Shown: positions 1-8,518, counted from the stretch's first letter. The stretch: 18,240 nucleotides of DNA from Alphaproteobacteria bacterium (GCA_028293055.1 JAQGLD010000007.1:1-18240); one strand, 5' to 3'. Numbers and translations: made by a program. Notes: a model not told the origin generated them from the letters alone.

Positions 1-335
1 CTTCGGAAATCTATGTCCGAGTCGTTGAGATCATGCACGGCCGATCGTCGGAGCAGTGGCTGACCGCGCTCCACGAAGCCGACATCCCGGCGGCGGTTGT
101 CCATACGCTGGAGAGCCTGGTCGAGGATCCGCAGCTCGCCGCAATGAAGGTCGTCCGGACCAGTACCCACCCGAGCGAAGGAGTGCTGCGGACCTTGGAG
201 CCGGCCCTGCGCTTCGACGGGCAGTCCGCGGAACCGCTCTGCGGCGCGCCGCGGCTTGGCGAGCATACCGAAGAAGTACTCCGAGAGGCTGGAGTCGATG
301 AGGATCGGATCGGCAGGATCGTGAGCGGACGATGA
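1..335 (+). CDS. CaiB/BaiF (family III) CoA-transferase, 3' fragment
   Basis: The reading frame is open from base 3 and ends at the TGA at 333-335, giving the last 110 or so residues of a protein whose start lies outside the window. The C-terminal pattern is that of family III CoA-transferases. It runs GRSSEQWL, then a helix ending IPAAVV, then VEDPQLAAMKVV, then a late RLGEHTEEVLREAG segment that closes such proteins. Full members are about 400 residues and move CoA between organic acids; the catalytic Asp lies in the missing N-terminal part. The stop codon overlaps the start of the next gene in an ATGA, so the two are probably translationally coupled, pairing acid activation with a transporter. 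The family call is secure from the C-terminal motif, but the substrate is unknown. An internal ATG at base 33 is not the real start, because the frame and the homology continue upstream of it. Confidence 0.85.
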   Translation, partial: SEIYVRVVEIMHGRSSEQWLTALHEADIPAAVVHTLESLVEDPQLAAMKVVRTSTHPSEGVLRTLEPALRFDGQSAEPLCGAPRLGEHTEEVLREAGVDEDRIGRIVSGR

Positions 336-1624
336 CCGCGCCGCACTCCGCTTCCGCCGCTCAACTGCCGGCGACGACGCCGCCCTCGCCGCCGTGGCTG
401 ACCCTGGCCCTGCTCACTCTGGTTTTCGCGGTCAACCAGCTCGATCGTGGGATCGTCGCGATCCTGCTGCCGTCGATCAAGGCGGAGATGCATCTCTCCG
501 ACACCAGGCTGGCGCTGCTTGCCGGGGTCAGCTTCGCGCTCATTTATGCCGCCGCCTCGATCCCGATCGGACGCCTCGCCGACCGTTACAACCGCCCCCG
601 GATCGTCGGGGTCGGGGTCATCCTCTATTCGCTGATGACGGCAGCCATGGGCGCCTCGCAGACCTTTGCGCAATTGCTCCTGTGCCGTTCCGCGGTCGCG
701 ATCGGCGAAGCCACCGGCAACGCCCCCTCCTCGACCCTGATCTCCGACACCTATCCCCCGGAACGGCGGCCGCGGGCGCTGGCGATCTGGTCAGCTGGCA
801 GCTATCTCGGCCTGTTCGCAGGGCTCACCGCGGGCGGATGGCTGGTCGCACATCATGGCTGGCGGGTTGCGCTCTGGTCGATTTCGATTCCCGGGCTGGC
901 CGTGGGAATCGCCTGCCTGACAGCGGTGCCGGAGCCGCGCGAAAGCGCCGCGAAGGATCGCACGCCGGCGGAGCCCTTCGGGCGAGTCCTGGCGGAATTG
1001 CTCAAGCTGCGTGCTTTCGTCTGGCTGTTCATCGCGATGGTGGTCTCCGGGATCGTGGCCTATAGCGTGCAGGTCTGGACGCCCTCGATCCTGTCCCGCT
1101 CCCAGGGCTTTTCCGCGTCCCAGATCGGCTTCTTTTCCGGCCTGTTCAAAGGCGCGCTGGGTCTCTGCGGAATCCTGGCCGGGGGCTATCTATCCCAGTC
1201 GCTGCTCCGCGGCCGGGTCGGTCGCCTCGCCTGGGTTCCGACCGGCACCAGCTTGCTGGTCCCGATCGCGCTCACTGTCTTCATCGTAGCGCCCCAACCA
1301 AGCCTTTCCCTGATCGCGCTGGGATTGGCGAGCTTTCTTATCCCCGCTTATCAGGGCCCGGCAATGGCCCTGGTCCACGCCGTGGTGCCCCAGGCGCGCC
1401 GCAGCTTCGGAACCACCCTCATCCTCGCGGGCGTGACCCTGGGCGGGTTGGGGCTGGGCCCGCTGATGGTGGGAATGCTCTCAGACATGCTGACGCCCGC
1501 CTTCGGCAAGGAGGCGCTGCGCTACGCCTTCGCTATCGTCGCCTTGTTGCCATTCGGTGCGGCCTTCGCCTTCTGGCGCGCCGCTGCTTATGCTCAAGAG
1601 GACGCCGCCGCTTCGGCGCTTTAG
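332..1624 (+). CDS. MFS transporter, Spinster-like
   Basis: This 430-residue protein has the usual length and hydrophobic pattern of a 12-segment major facilitator carrier of the inner membrane. Helix 1 carries an acidic DRG (NQLDRGIVAILLP), and the 2-3 loop carries a motif A variant, GRLADRYNRPR. Helix 4 follows (CRSAVAIGEATGNAP), then STLISDTYPPERRPRALA. This N-terminal arrangement resembles Spinster-type MFS proteins common in sphingomonads. The substrate is not predictable; organic acids or aromatic acids are reasonable guesses from the catabolic context. The start ATG lies in an ATGA overlap with the upstream CoA-transferase, so the two are likely co-transcribed and coupled, and I see only a weak ribosome site. 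The 3' end overlaps the convergent IclR gene by four bases (1621-1624), leaving no room for a separate terminator. Confidence 0.9.
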   Translation: MTAPHSASAAQLPATTPPSPPWLTLALLTLVFAVNQLDRGIVAILLPSIKAEMHLSDTRLALLAGVSFALIYAAASIPIGRLADRYNRPRIVGVGVILYSLMTAAMGASQTFAQLLLCRSAVAIGEATGNAPSSTLISDTYPPERRPRALAIWSAGSYLGLFAGLTAGGWLVAHHGWRVALWSISIPGLAVGIACLTAVPEPRESAAKDRTPAEPFGRVLAELLKLRAFVWLFIAMVVSGIVAYSVQVWTPSILSRSQGFSASQIGFFSGLFKGALGLCGILAGGYLSQSLLRGRVGRLAWVPTGTSLLVPIALTVFIVAPQPSLSLIALGLASFLIPAYQGPAMALVHAVVPQARRSFGTTLILAGVTLGGLGLGPLMVGMLSDMLTPAFGKEALRYAFAIVALLPFGAAFAFWRAAAYAQEDAAASAL

Positions 1625-2454
1625 CCATCCCGCTCCCCATGCACGCGGGCGTGGCCCGGGGCCGCCGGGCGGAGCGCTCGCGACAAGGCTGCAGCATGGT
1701 GCTTGAGCCGGGCGGCGAGCGGGCCGTCGACATGGACGTCGAACTGCTCGACCGGGCCTAGCGAAGACAAAGCCGCCAGAAGTCGGCCGTCCGTATCGAG
1801 TATCGGAGCCGACAGCGCGTTGATCGTGGGATTGAGACCGCCGGCGGATACGCCGAGGCCGGTCCGCCGCACCCTCGCGAAGAGACCCTCGAGCTGGTCT
1901 TGCGCACCATTGGCGATCTCGCGCGCGATCTGCGCCCGGGTCAGCGTTTCCGGAAGCCAGGCACCGAACACCTGTCCGGTCGCCGAGGTCACGATCGGCA
2001 TCACTTCGCCGAGGCGGGTTCCGATCGTGATCGGCCGGCGCACAGTCTCGTTGGCGACGACGGTCGGGCCTTCGGGTGCCCAGACCGACAGCGTAACGGA
2101 AAATCCGAGGTCCGCTGAGATGGCCGGCAGACGACCCGCCCCGAGCCGAACGACATCGAGGCTCTGGACGGCGCGAAGGCCGATCAGGCGGGCCATCGGA
2201 CCCAACCGATAGCGGCCGGTAAGGGCATCGCGCTCGACCAGCCTCGAGCGCATCAGGCTGACAATATAACGGTGGGCCTTGGCCGCCGGCATGCCCGCCT
2301 GCGCGGCAAGCGTCTTGAGCATTGGCGGGGGATGATCGAAGGCATGCTCGACCAGCGTTGCCAGAAGCTGCATGCCGATCTCGACCGACTGGATCCCGAG
2401 CTTTCCCGAGCCGTCGTCGCCGTCCGGATCGGCGCCGCGCTCCCGCCTCTCCAA
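1621..2454 (-). CDS. IclR-family transcriptional regulator
   Basis: An IclR-type regulator of 277 residues if translated from the TTG at 2454. The N-terminal winged helix-turn-helix spans about residues 20-85 (IQSVEIGMQLLATL, then the AAQAGMPAAKAHRYI recognition region, then the wing GRYRLG). The effector-binding domain follows at about residues 98-262, with LGEVMPIVTSATGQVF and NALSAPILDTDGRLLAALS. I chose the TTG because AAGGAGG sits five bases before it. It gives a typical family length, whereas an ATG at 2625 would add 57 Arg-rich residues unlike the family. It is divergent from the TonB receptor across 378 bases and convergent with the MFS gene. As the only visible regulator it probably controls the receptor and perhaps the catabolic genes in response to a small aromatic or organic acid ligand. 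That role is inferred. Confidence 0.88.
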   Translation of the reverse strand: MERRERGADPDGDDGSGKLGIQSVEIGMQLLATLVEHAFDHPPPMLKTLAAQAGMPAAKAHRYIVSLMRSRLVERDALTGRYRLGPMARLIGLRAVQSLDVVRLGAGRLPAISADLGFSVTLSVWAPEGPTVVANETVRRPITIGTRLGEVMPIVTSATGQVFGAWLPETLTRAQIAREIANGAQDQLEGLFARVRRTGLGVSAGGLNPTINALSAPILDTDGRLLAALSSLGPVEQFDVHVDGPLAARLKHHAAALSRALRPAAPGHARVHGERDG

Positions 2455-2459
2455 TTCAT

Positions 2460-2466
2460 CCTCCTT
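2460..2466 (-). promoter_or_regulatory. Ribosome-binding site that fixes a TTG start for the IclR gene
   Basis: On the minus strand AAGGAGG occurs five bases upstream of an in-frame TTG (2452-2454). An ATG two bases after the AAGGAGG (2457-2459) is out of frame. This strong site is the main reason to prefer the short regulator over the longer reading that starts at 2625. Confidence 0.65.
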
Positions 2467-2738
2467 CGCCGGGCTTCTCGAGCCACGGGGCAACCTCCCC
2501 CGTCTGGCCGCGCGGTCGCCAAGACTGTCCCACGAAATTACGGTCCGGTAAATCCACTTTCGCCCCTTGGATTCGGGGTATCGGCAATCCGCCTTGCACA
2601 TCCGGTTGGGATCAAGCGCGCTCAAGGCGCGCTCATCGCGGACAAAATGCGCCCGCGAAAGCTACAAAAATAATGCCTATCAATGCCTTGTGGAAATCCC
2701 GCGCGCCTGCACCTCGCGCTCGACCTCGCCAATATTAT

Positions 2739-2773
2739 CTGACATTACGCTATCTCATTCCGTATTGTATAAT
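2739..2773 (+). promoter_or_regulatory. Candidate sigma70-type promoter of the TonB receptor gene
   Basis: TATAAT at 2768-2773 is a perfect -10 hexamer, but at 17 bases upstream there is only a poor -35 (TTACGC, 2745-2750). An alternative pairing uses CTGACA (2739-2744) with TATTGT (2763-2768) at 18-base spacing. The two readings share the string ATTGTATAAT (2764-2773), which resembles an element upstream of the VOC gene, so this AT-rich string might instead be part of an operator. The leader to the ATG would be about 50 bases. Confidence 0.4.
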
Positions 2774-2832
2774 CCGGTTCGGACCTATAGGATGCCCAAA
2801 AACAACCAGATCAGATATTAGAGGGGGATGCC

Positions 2833-5034
2833 ATGCGCGTGATCGCACATTGGAAATTGGCTGCGCCGATTGGACTGATCATGGCTTCTCAGGCGGCTTA
2901 TGCTGCGCCGGCTGCGCCCGTTGCCGACGGCCAGAATGCCGTCGCTGGCCAGGATCCCGCCGCGAAGACCGAGAAGGTCGAGGAGATCATCGTCACCGCC
3001 CAGCGTCGCTCGGAGCGGCTGCAAGATGTTCCGATCGCGATCACCGCCTTGACCGGCAACCAGCTGGCGCAATCCGGGATCAGGAACACGCAGGAGCTCA
3101 CCCAGGCGGTGCCCAATCTGGTCATGACCAGTGCCGGATCCACCTTTCAGGCGATCATTCGCGGCGTGGGCACGCGCGGCGTGACCCAGGGCGACGAGGC
3201 CAATGTCGCCATCTATGTCGACGGAGTCTACCAGCCCGACCAGTCGAGCGCGAACTTCGAGTTCCTCAATGTGCAGCGGATCGAAGTGTTGCGCGGGCCC
3301 CAGGGTACCCTGTTCGGCCGCAACGCCACCGGCGGCTTGATCAACATCGTCACCAAGGAACCGTCATTCACCACCTCGGGAGCGGTCGACCTCAGCTACG
3401 GCCGGTTCGACGAGAAGGTGGTCAATGCCTATGTCACGACCGGCATCACCAGCAACCTGGCGATCGACGTGGCGGGGATCTACCGCAGCGACGACGGTTA
3501 TGTGTACAACATCTTCCGGAAGGTCTGGGAGAACCCACGCGATTCCCGCGCGATCCGGAGCAAATTGCTGTTCACCCCGAACGACCGACTCAAACTGGTC
3601 CTTGCCGGCGGCTACAGCTACAGCAATGATCCCACCCCGATGGCCTATTCGCCGCTGAACGGCAATTTTGCCGCCAAGGCGACCTTCCCGGGAATCCTCA
3701 TTCCCCACAAATATCAGGTCGCTACCAACACTCCGACCTTCAACAAGAAGTTCATCAGCACATTCAGCCTGCAGGGATCCTACGACCTGGGCGGAGTGAC
3801 GCTGAACAGCATCACCAGCTACCAAAGCTCGCGCGCCCATTACTTCAACGACAATGACGGCTCGCAGATCACGATCAGCTACCTGCACCTCCACAGCCTG
3901 GTGAAAACGGCGACCCAGGAGCTGCGCCTGGCGTCGAACCCCGGCAGCAAGTTCCAGTGGGTCGCCGGAGCGTTCGGCTTCCTCAGCCACGCAGGCTACG
4001 ATCCCCTGGTCTTCTGCTGCACCACCACAACCGGGACCGGAATTCCAAGGGCGATCCTTTCGACTCAGGAGCATATCAAGTCGATCGCGCTGTTTGCCGA
4101 CGGCACCTATCCGATCACCGACCGCTTTTCGCTGACCGCGGGCCTGCGCTACACCTGGGAGGGCCGACACCACGAATTCGTGCAGACCGCGTTCACCACC
4201 GGCGCGCTACAGGGCCAGGGTGCCGCCCACGCCTCGTTCACCGATTTCTCGCCGCGCGCATCGCTCAAGTACAAGTTCAGCGACGCGGCGATGGCCTATC
4301 TGACCTACAGCCGCGGCTTCAAGAGCGGCGTGTTCAATGCTTCCTCGATCACCCAGCTGACTCCGGTTCGCCCCGAGAAGATCGATGCCTACGAATTCGG
4401 GATCAAGGCCGACCCGCTGCCTTGGCTTCGCACCAATCTCGCCATGTTTTACGACAAGTATCGGGACATCCAGCTGTCGGCGACGACCGCCAATTCCAGC
4501 GCCGTGCTGCTGCTCAATGCCGCCAACAGCACGATCAAGGGCGTGGAGTTCGAAGCGACGGCGCGCGCAGGCAGCGATCTCGACCTGCGTTTGGGGGCGT
4601 CCTATCTCGACGCCAAGTACGACAAGTTCCCGGGCGCGGTGATCAACACACCTCTCCCGCAGGGCGGCAATTCACAGACCGTCGTGAATCTTGTCGGCAC
4701 CGACATGATCAGGGCGCCCCGGACGACCTTCGAGGGCGGCATCAACTATCACCACCGCTACGGCGACGGCAGCGCGATCGGATTCAACGGCAACATCTAT
4801 CGCACCGCCAAATATTATTGGGACTTCCAGAACCGTCTGACCGTCCCGGCCTACACCAAGATCAATGCCGAGCTCTCCTTCACCCTGCCGAACGGGACGA
4901 CCCGGATGAGCCTGTGGGGACGCAATCTGACCAATGTCGCGGTCCCGCAGAATCTGCTGCCGTCGACCGGGATCGACGATGTGACCTACGAGCCGCCGCG
5001 CACTTACGGTATCGCTCTCCACCAGACGTTCTAA
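2833..5034 (+). CDS. TonB-dependent outer-membrane receptor
   Basis: A 733-residue TonB-dependent receptor that would import a scarce or bulky substrate across the outer membrane using TonB-ExbBD energy. A signal peptide ends at about residue 24 (LIMASQAAYA before APAAP). A TonB-box-like EEIIVTAQR lies near residues 50-58. The plug domain follows (LQDVPIAITALTG, IIRGVGTRG, VAIYVDGVYQ, RIEVLRGPQGTLFGRNATGG, NIVTKEPS). The 22-strand-type barrel ends in a terminal Phe after YGIALHQT, as required for outer-membrane insertion. The start is supported by GAGGGGG five bases upstream. No siderophore biosynthesis gene is nearby, and the setting points to uptake of the carbon compound degraded by the neighbouring enzymes. 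It is followed after 40 bases by an MFS gene, probably in the same transcript. The IclR protein encoded divergently is its likely regulator. Confidence 0.95.
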   Translation: MRVIAHWKLAAPIGLIMASQAAYAAPAAPVADGQNAVAGQDPAAKTEKVEEIIVTAQRRSERLQDVPIAITALTGNQLAQSGIRNTQELTQAVPNLVMTSAGSTFQAIIRGVGTRGVTQGDEANVAIYVDGVYQPDQSSANFEFLNVQRIEVLRGPQGTLFGRNATGGLINIVTKEPSFTTSGAVDLSYGRFDEKVVNAYVTTGITSNLAIDVAGIYRSDDGYVYNIFRKVWENPRDSRAIRSKLLFTPNDRLKLVLAGGYSYSNDPTPMAYSPLNGNFAAKATFPGILIPHKYQVATNTPTFNKKFISTFSLQGSYDLGGVTLNSITSYQSSRAHYFNDNDGSQITISYLHLHSLVKTATQELRLASNPGSKFQWVAGAFGFLSHAGYDPLVFCCTTTTGTGIPRAILSTQEHIKSIALFADGTYPITDRFSLTAGLRYTWEGRHHEFVQTAFTTGALQGQGAAHASFTDFSPRASLKYKFSDAAMAYLTYSRGFKSGVFNASSITQLTPVRPEKIDAYEFGIKADPLPWLRTNLAMFYDKYRDIQLSATTANSSAVLLLNAANSTIKGVEFEATARAGSDLDLRLGASYLDAKYDKFPGAVINTPLPQGGNSQTVVNLVGTDMIRAPRTTFEGGINYHHRYGDGSAIGFNGNIYRTAKYYWDFQNRLTVPAYTKINAELSFTLPNGTTRMSLWGRNLTNVAVPQNLLPSTGIDDVTYEPPRTYGIALHQTF

Positions 5035-5062
5035 GGCGAGCTTCGCTTCGCGCGAGCACGGT

Positions 5063-5067
5063 AGGGG
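5063..5067 (+). promoter_or_regulatory. Ribosome-binding site supporting a TTG start for the second MFS gene
   Basis: AGGGG lies seven bases before the TTG at 5075-5077. That TTG gives an N-terminus (MAEDETNEAAAGKSAW) with a normal short cytoplasmic tail before the first membrane segment. No ATG lies in a comparably good position before the first membrane helix. Confidence 0.55.
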
Positions 5068-5074
5068 TCCCGCT

Positions 5075-6448
5075 TTGGCCGAGGATGAAACAAACGAGGC
5101 GGCCGCGGGTAAATCGGCCTGGGTGCTGATCGCGATCCTCGTCCTGTTCTACATCGTCGCAGTGCTCGACCGGCATGTCATCGCCATGCTGGTCGACCCG
5201 ATCCGTGCTGATTTCAGGCTGAGCGACCTCAAGATTTCCTATCTGATGGGCACTGCTTTCGCCTTGTTTTACGCGGTCGGCGGGCTGCCGATGGGCTGGC
5301 TGATCGATCGGTTTCCGCGACGACGAGTGCTTTATGCCGGAATCGCATTATGGGGCCTCGCGCAGGCAAGCTGCGGACTGGCGACCAGCTTCGAGCAATT
5401 GTTCGTCGCGCGGATCCTGACCGGGTTCGCCGAGGCGACATTGATGCCGGCAGCCCATTCGATGATCAGCGACGCCTTTCCACGCAATCGGCTGGCGACC
5501 CCGATCTCGGTCTTCTCGATGGGCGCGGGGCTTGGCGCCGGAGTGTCGACGATCCTGGGCGGCTGGCTTGTCCAGACCTTCTCAAGCCACGGCACGTTCG
5601 TGCTGCCCCTGCTCGGCGCGGTCCAGCCCTGGCAGGCGGTGTTCTTCGCCACCGGCCTGCCCGCTCTGATAATCGGGCTGCTCATCTTTACCGTGCGCGA
5701 ACCGAAGCGGCGCCAGAAGAAGGCGAAGGACGACCAGCCCCTGTCGGGCATCTTCACCCATGTCAGACAGAATTGGAGAGTGTGGGCCTGCCTGGCCTCG
5801 GTGTTCGCGACGATGAACATAGCCTATGGCTCGCTCGTCTATTGGCAGCCGGCTTATTACACCCGCTTCTTTCACTGGTCGCCGGCGCAATACGGACTTG
5901 CGATCGGCATCACCACCGGCATTGCGGGACCGGCCGGAATGCTTTTCTCGGGCAAGGTGGTGGACCGGATGATGGCGCGCGGCATCGCCGACGCCGCTCT
6001 GGTCTACTATCGCCGGGTGCTGCTGCTGACCACGCCCATCGTCCTGTTCGCTTTGATGAGCGCGAATGTCTGGGTCTATGTCGGCTTGATCTGGATTGCC
6101 CAGTTCGCGACGGTCAACTTCCTCGGCTTCAGCTCGGCAGCGGTCCAGCTGATCGCACCGCCCCATTTGCGCGGCCGCGCCGCTGCCCTGTTCACCACGA
6201 TGATCGTCGCTTTGGTCGGCGCGGCCCTTGGCTCACTGGTCCCTGCGTTCATCGCCGAACATGTGCTGCACGACGATGTCCGGCTGGGACATTCGATCGC
6301 GCTCACCTTCGCGATCTGCGTGCCGATCGCGCTTGCCGGCATCGCCTTCGGCCGCAGGCCGTTCCGCGAAGCGGTCGAGGCCGCCAATGCCCGTCATGAG
6401 GCCGGCCGCACTCCCACGGTCAATGAGAGCCGGGGCGCCTCAGCCTGA
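5075..6448 (+). CDS. MFS transporter, second Spinster-like carrier
   Basis: This 457-residue, 12-segment-type major facilitator carrier has helix 1 with an acidic DRH (VAVLDRHVIAMLVDPI). DFRLSDLKISYLMGTAFALFYA and a motif A variant (GWLIDRFPRRR) follow, then ARILTGFAEATLMPAAHSMISDAFP. It matches the first MFS protein of the window in architecture (DR in helix 1, FRLSD or HLSD before helix 2), though the two are clearly not recent duplicates. The likely start is TTG at 5075. It sits 40 bases after the TonB receptor, which suggests that outer-membrane and inner-membrane uptake of one substrate are expressed together. The last 29 bases overlap the 3' end of the convergent lactonase gene. The substrate is unknown; direction of transport (uptake) is inferred from context. 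Confidence 0.9.
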   Translation: MAEDETNEAAAGKSAWVLIAILVLFYIVAVLDRHVIAMLVDPIRADFRLSDLKISYLMGTAFALFYAVGGLPMGWLIDRFPRRRVLYAGIALWGLAQASCGLATSFEQLFVARILTGFAEATLMPAAHSMISDAFPRNRLATPISVFSMGAGLGAGVSTILGGWLVQTFSSHGTFVLPLLGAVQPWQAVFFATGLPALIIGLLIFTVREPKRRQKKAKDDQPLSGIFTHVRQNWRVWACLASVFATMNIAYGSLVYWQPAYYTRFFHWSPAQYGLAIGITTGIAGPAGMLFSGKVVDRMMARGIADAALVYYRRVLLLTTPIVLFALMSANVWVYVGLIWIAQFATVNFLGFSSAAVQLIAPPHLRGRAAALFTTMIVALVGAALGSLVPAFIAEHVLHDDVRLGHSIALTFAICVPIALAGIAFGRRPFREAVEAANARHEAGRTPTVNESRGASA

Positions 6449-7361
6449 TCCGATAGAGGAAGGAGGGGCCGGTCATGAAGAGCCAGCACCGATCCCCGCC
6501 TCCGAACGCGCAATTGGTCAGCTGCTCGGGAGTCACGATCGTGCCCAGCCGAGTGCCGTCCGGCGCGAAGATCCACAGGCCGCCGGGGCCGGTGCAGTAG
6601 ACATTCCCCTCAAGGTCCACCTTCATCCCATCCGGAGCCCCCCGCGCCTCATCGCCGTTCATGTCGGCGAAGGCCTGCTCTTCGGTCAGCCGGCCGTCGG
6701 CTTCCACCCGGAATCTCGAAATCGTCTTTGGGAGCGTGTCGTTCACATAGAGGAAGCGTTCGTCCGGGGTGAAGGCAAGCCCGTTCGGAGTGACGAAGCC
6801 TTTGCAGACAAGGGCGAGCCCACCGGCCGCGAGGCGATAGACGCCGGGCGGGTTGGCGCCGATTTCGGGATCGTGGGCGCCAGGCGGGACCGAGCTCGAG
6901 TCGGTGAAATACAAGCTGCCGTCCGAGCGGAAGACCAGATCGTTGGGCGTGTTCAGACGCCGTCCTCGGTACGAAGATGCGAGGAGGGTTCGGCCGCCAT
7001 CGCACTCGATCCGGACGACCTGCCCGGTTCCATAGCCGCAAAAGACGATTCGGCCCTCGCCATCGCGGGCGATTCCGTTGGGGCCGATCAGCCGGACCTC
7101 GCGATCGCCGACCGTGAGTCGCTTTCCCGCGCCTTCCCTGTCGCCGGTGAAGATGTCGCCTGCATGCACGGAAACCCTGCCGTCGGGCCTCCATAGATTG
7201 ATCCTATCGCCAGCAATGTCGCTGAACAGCAGGCCTCCTCCACACTCGTCGTCTAGCCAGACTGGGCCTTCGAAAAAGCCTTCGCCCCGCCAGAGGATGT
7301 CGAGCGTCGAGGCCGGATCGATGATCCGATCCAACTCCATGTGGTTGCGGATCACGACCAT
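6420..7361 (-). CDS. SMP-30/gluconolactonase/LRE-family lactonase
   Basis: This 313-residue protein of the SMP-30 six-bladed beta-propeller family comprises metal-dependent hydrolases that open lactones. Metal-ligand positions are recognisable: Glu31 in EGPVW, Asn193 in TPNGLAF and Asp244 in APDGMKVD, with NTPNDLV (Asn140) in between as the usual substrate-side motif. There is no signal peptide, so it should be cytoplasmic. The start ATG at 7361 has AGGAG five bases upstream; an internal ATG at 7340 is the alternative. It is the last gene of a five-gene minus-strand run, 77 bases after the zinc alcohol dehydrogenase. Lactone opening after dehydrogenation of a cyclic alcohol or hemiacetal, or of a lactone formed after ring cleavage, would fit. 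The substrate is not predictable and it need not be a sugar lactone. Confidence 0.88.
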   Translation of the reverse strand: MVVIRNHMELDRIIDPASTLDILWRGEGFFEGPVWLDDECGGGLLFSDIAGDRINLWRPDGRVSVHAGDIFTGDREGAGKRLTVGDREVRLIGPNGIARDGEGRIVFCGYGTGQVVRIECDGGRTLLASSYRGRRLNTPNDLVFRSDGSLYFTDSSSVPPGAHDPEIGANPPGVYRLAAGGLALVCKGFVTPNGLAFTPDERFLYVNDTLPKTISRFRVEADGRLTEEQAFADMNGDEARGAPDGMKVDLEGNVYCTGPGGLWIFAPDGTRLGTIVTPEQLTNCAFGGGDRCWLFMTGPSFLYRIRLRRPGSH

Positions 7362-7438
7362 CGGCTCTCCTGCTTCGACCCTGGGTAGGTGCGCTCGCCG
7401 CGCGGCAGCCTTCTGCTTCGTTCTGGTCGATACCCCGG

Positions 7439-8470
7439 TCAGGGAATGAGGATCGGCTTTAACGCCTCCCCGGCAAATACCGCCTCGAACGCCCGCATGC
7501 CTTCGCTCAATGGCATGACATGGCTGAGCAGCGGGCTCAGATCGACCCGCCGTTCGCGCAAAAGATCCGCCGCCCGCACCCAGGTCGACCAGATCCGGCG
7601 GCCATGGATGTTGATGATCGTCGGGCGCTTGGCCTTCCAGATCGTGAAATCATATTCGATCGGATAGACCGGCGTCGCGCACAGCCTGAGGTCGCCGCCT
7701 GGGGTAAGGATGTCGATGCAGGTTCGGAAGCCCTCGACGCTTCCCGAATATTCGATGACGACATCGGCGCCCCTGCCCCGGGTCGCGTCCCGGACCTTTG
7801 CCCGGACATCCTCGCCGGTCGGGTCGATCGCGAGGTCGGCACCCATTTCGAGCGCGGCCTTGCGTCGGATCGCCAGGGGCTCGATCGCGATCACCTTCAC
7901 CGCACCGAGCGCACGCGCGGTGGCGACATTCATCATTCCGATCGGACCGCAGCCGCTCACCGCCACGGTCAGGCCGGAAACTCCGCTGCCTTCGAGCGAG
8001 GCGTGGACGCCAATCCCGAACGGCTCCATCAGGGCCCCGAGCTCAGCTGGGAAGTCGGCATCGTTGACCCACAATATCGAGGCAGGGACGGTCACATATC
8101 TGGCGAAGACGCCATCGAAATCCACCCCCGGCGCGGTCTTCACCACACAGAGATGAGCGCGGTCGGTGAGGCATTGATAGCAGGTGCCGCAATAGACGTG
8201 GCTCTCGAGGCTGACATTGTCGCCGACCTTCACCCGGGAAACGCGCGAACCGATCTCGACTACCCGCCCGCCGGCTTCGTGGCCGAGGATGCAGGGGATC
8301 GGCACTCGCTTCGCGAGGTGCGGCGGCCATTTCCAGATCGAGATGTCGCTGCCGCACAAACCGGCGGCGCGCACCTCGACCAAGGCCTCGTCGGGCCGGG
8401 GCGGACGCGGTTCCTTGTGGATGAAATCCACTCCGCCGACGGTAGCGGCGACTTTCGCCAGTCCCAGCAA
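7439..8470 (-). CDS. Zinc-dependent alcohol dehydrogenase, Tdh-like (MDR superfamily)
   Basis: A 343-residue medium-chain dehydrogenase. Catalytic zinc ligands are visible as Cys39 (GLCGSD) and His64-Glu65 (GHEAGG), with a Glu at 149 (MEP). All four structural-zinc cysteines are present at 94, 97, 100 and 108 (CGTCYQC and HLC). The nucleotide-binding motif is GCGPIG at 173-178. The C-terminal part (GRRIWSTW, then DLSPLLSHVMPL) aligns by eye with bacterial L-threonine 3-dehydrogenase, but the catabolic setting makes a secondary alcohol or diol of the local pathway equally likely. The start is TTG at 8470, supported by AAAGGAG six bases upstream (8477-8483); an overlapping ATG is in another frame. 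It lies 48 bases after the Rieske beta gene with a small hairpin in the gap. Confidence 0.9.
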   Translation of the reverse strand: MLGLAKVAATVGGVDFIHKEPRPPRPDEALVEVRAAGLCGSDISIWKWPPHLAKRVPIPCILGHEAGGRVVEIGSRVSRVKVGDNVSLESHVYCGTCYQCLTDRAHLCVVKTAPGVDFDGVFARYVTVPASILWVNDADFPAELGALMEPFGIGVHASLEGSGVSGLTVAVSGCGPIGMMNVATARALGAVKVIAIEPLAIRRKAALEMGADLAIDPTGEDVRAKVRDATRGRGADVVIEYSGSVEGFRTCIDILTPGGDLRLCATPVYPIEYDFTIWKAKRPTIINIHGRRIWSTWVRAADLLRERRVDLSPLLSHVMPLSEGMRAFEAVFAGEALKPILIP

Positions 8471-8494
8471 TGCATGCTCCTTTGGGATAAATGC

Positions 8495-8514
8495 CCGTCC
8501 GCTTGGCGGGACGG
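8495..8514 (-). other. Small hairpin between Rieske beta and zinc dehydrogenase genes
   Basis: CCGTCC (8495-8500) and GGACGG (8509-8514) form a 6-base inverted repeat that can be extended by two pairs around a TTG loop with one bulged G. In the direction of transcription it is followed by ATTTAT rather than a clean U-run. It is therefore more likely a partial terminator or an mRNA processing/stability element within the operon than a full stop. Function is inferred only. Confidence 0.35.
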
Positions 8515-8518
8515 AATT

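Larger units (their letters stand above)
2455..2832. promoter_or_regulatory. Divergent intergenic control region between IclR gene and TonB receptor
   Basis: This 378-base stretch lies between the preferred regulator start and the receptor start. The half nearest the regulator (to about 2640) is GC-rich and would be its leader. From about 2640 to 2825 it becomes clearly AT-richer than the flanking genes, which fits promoters and operators for both directions. It contains the receptor promoter candidate described separately. The receptor ribosome site GAGGGGG is at 2821-2827, five bases before the ATG. I see no RNA gene or convincing small ORF here. Confidence 0.6.

Noticed and set aside
2455..2625. 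N-terminal extension of the IclR regulator to the ATG at 2625
   Set aside because: The added 57 residues are Arg-rich and unlike the family. A strong AAGGAGG sits just before the internal TTG at 2454.
5035..5074. Terminator between the TonB receptor and the second MFS gene
   Set aside because: Only short CTTCG repeats are present, with no stable stem and no U-run; co-transcription is more likely.
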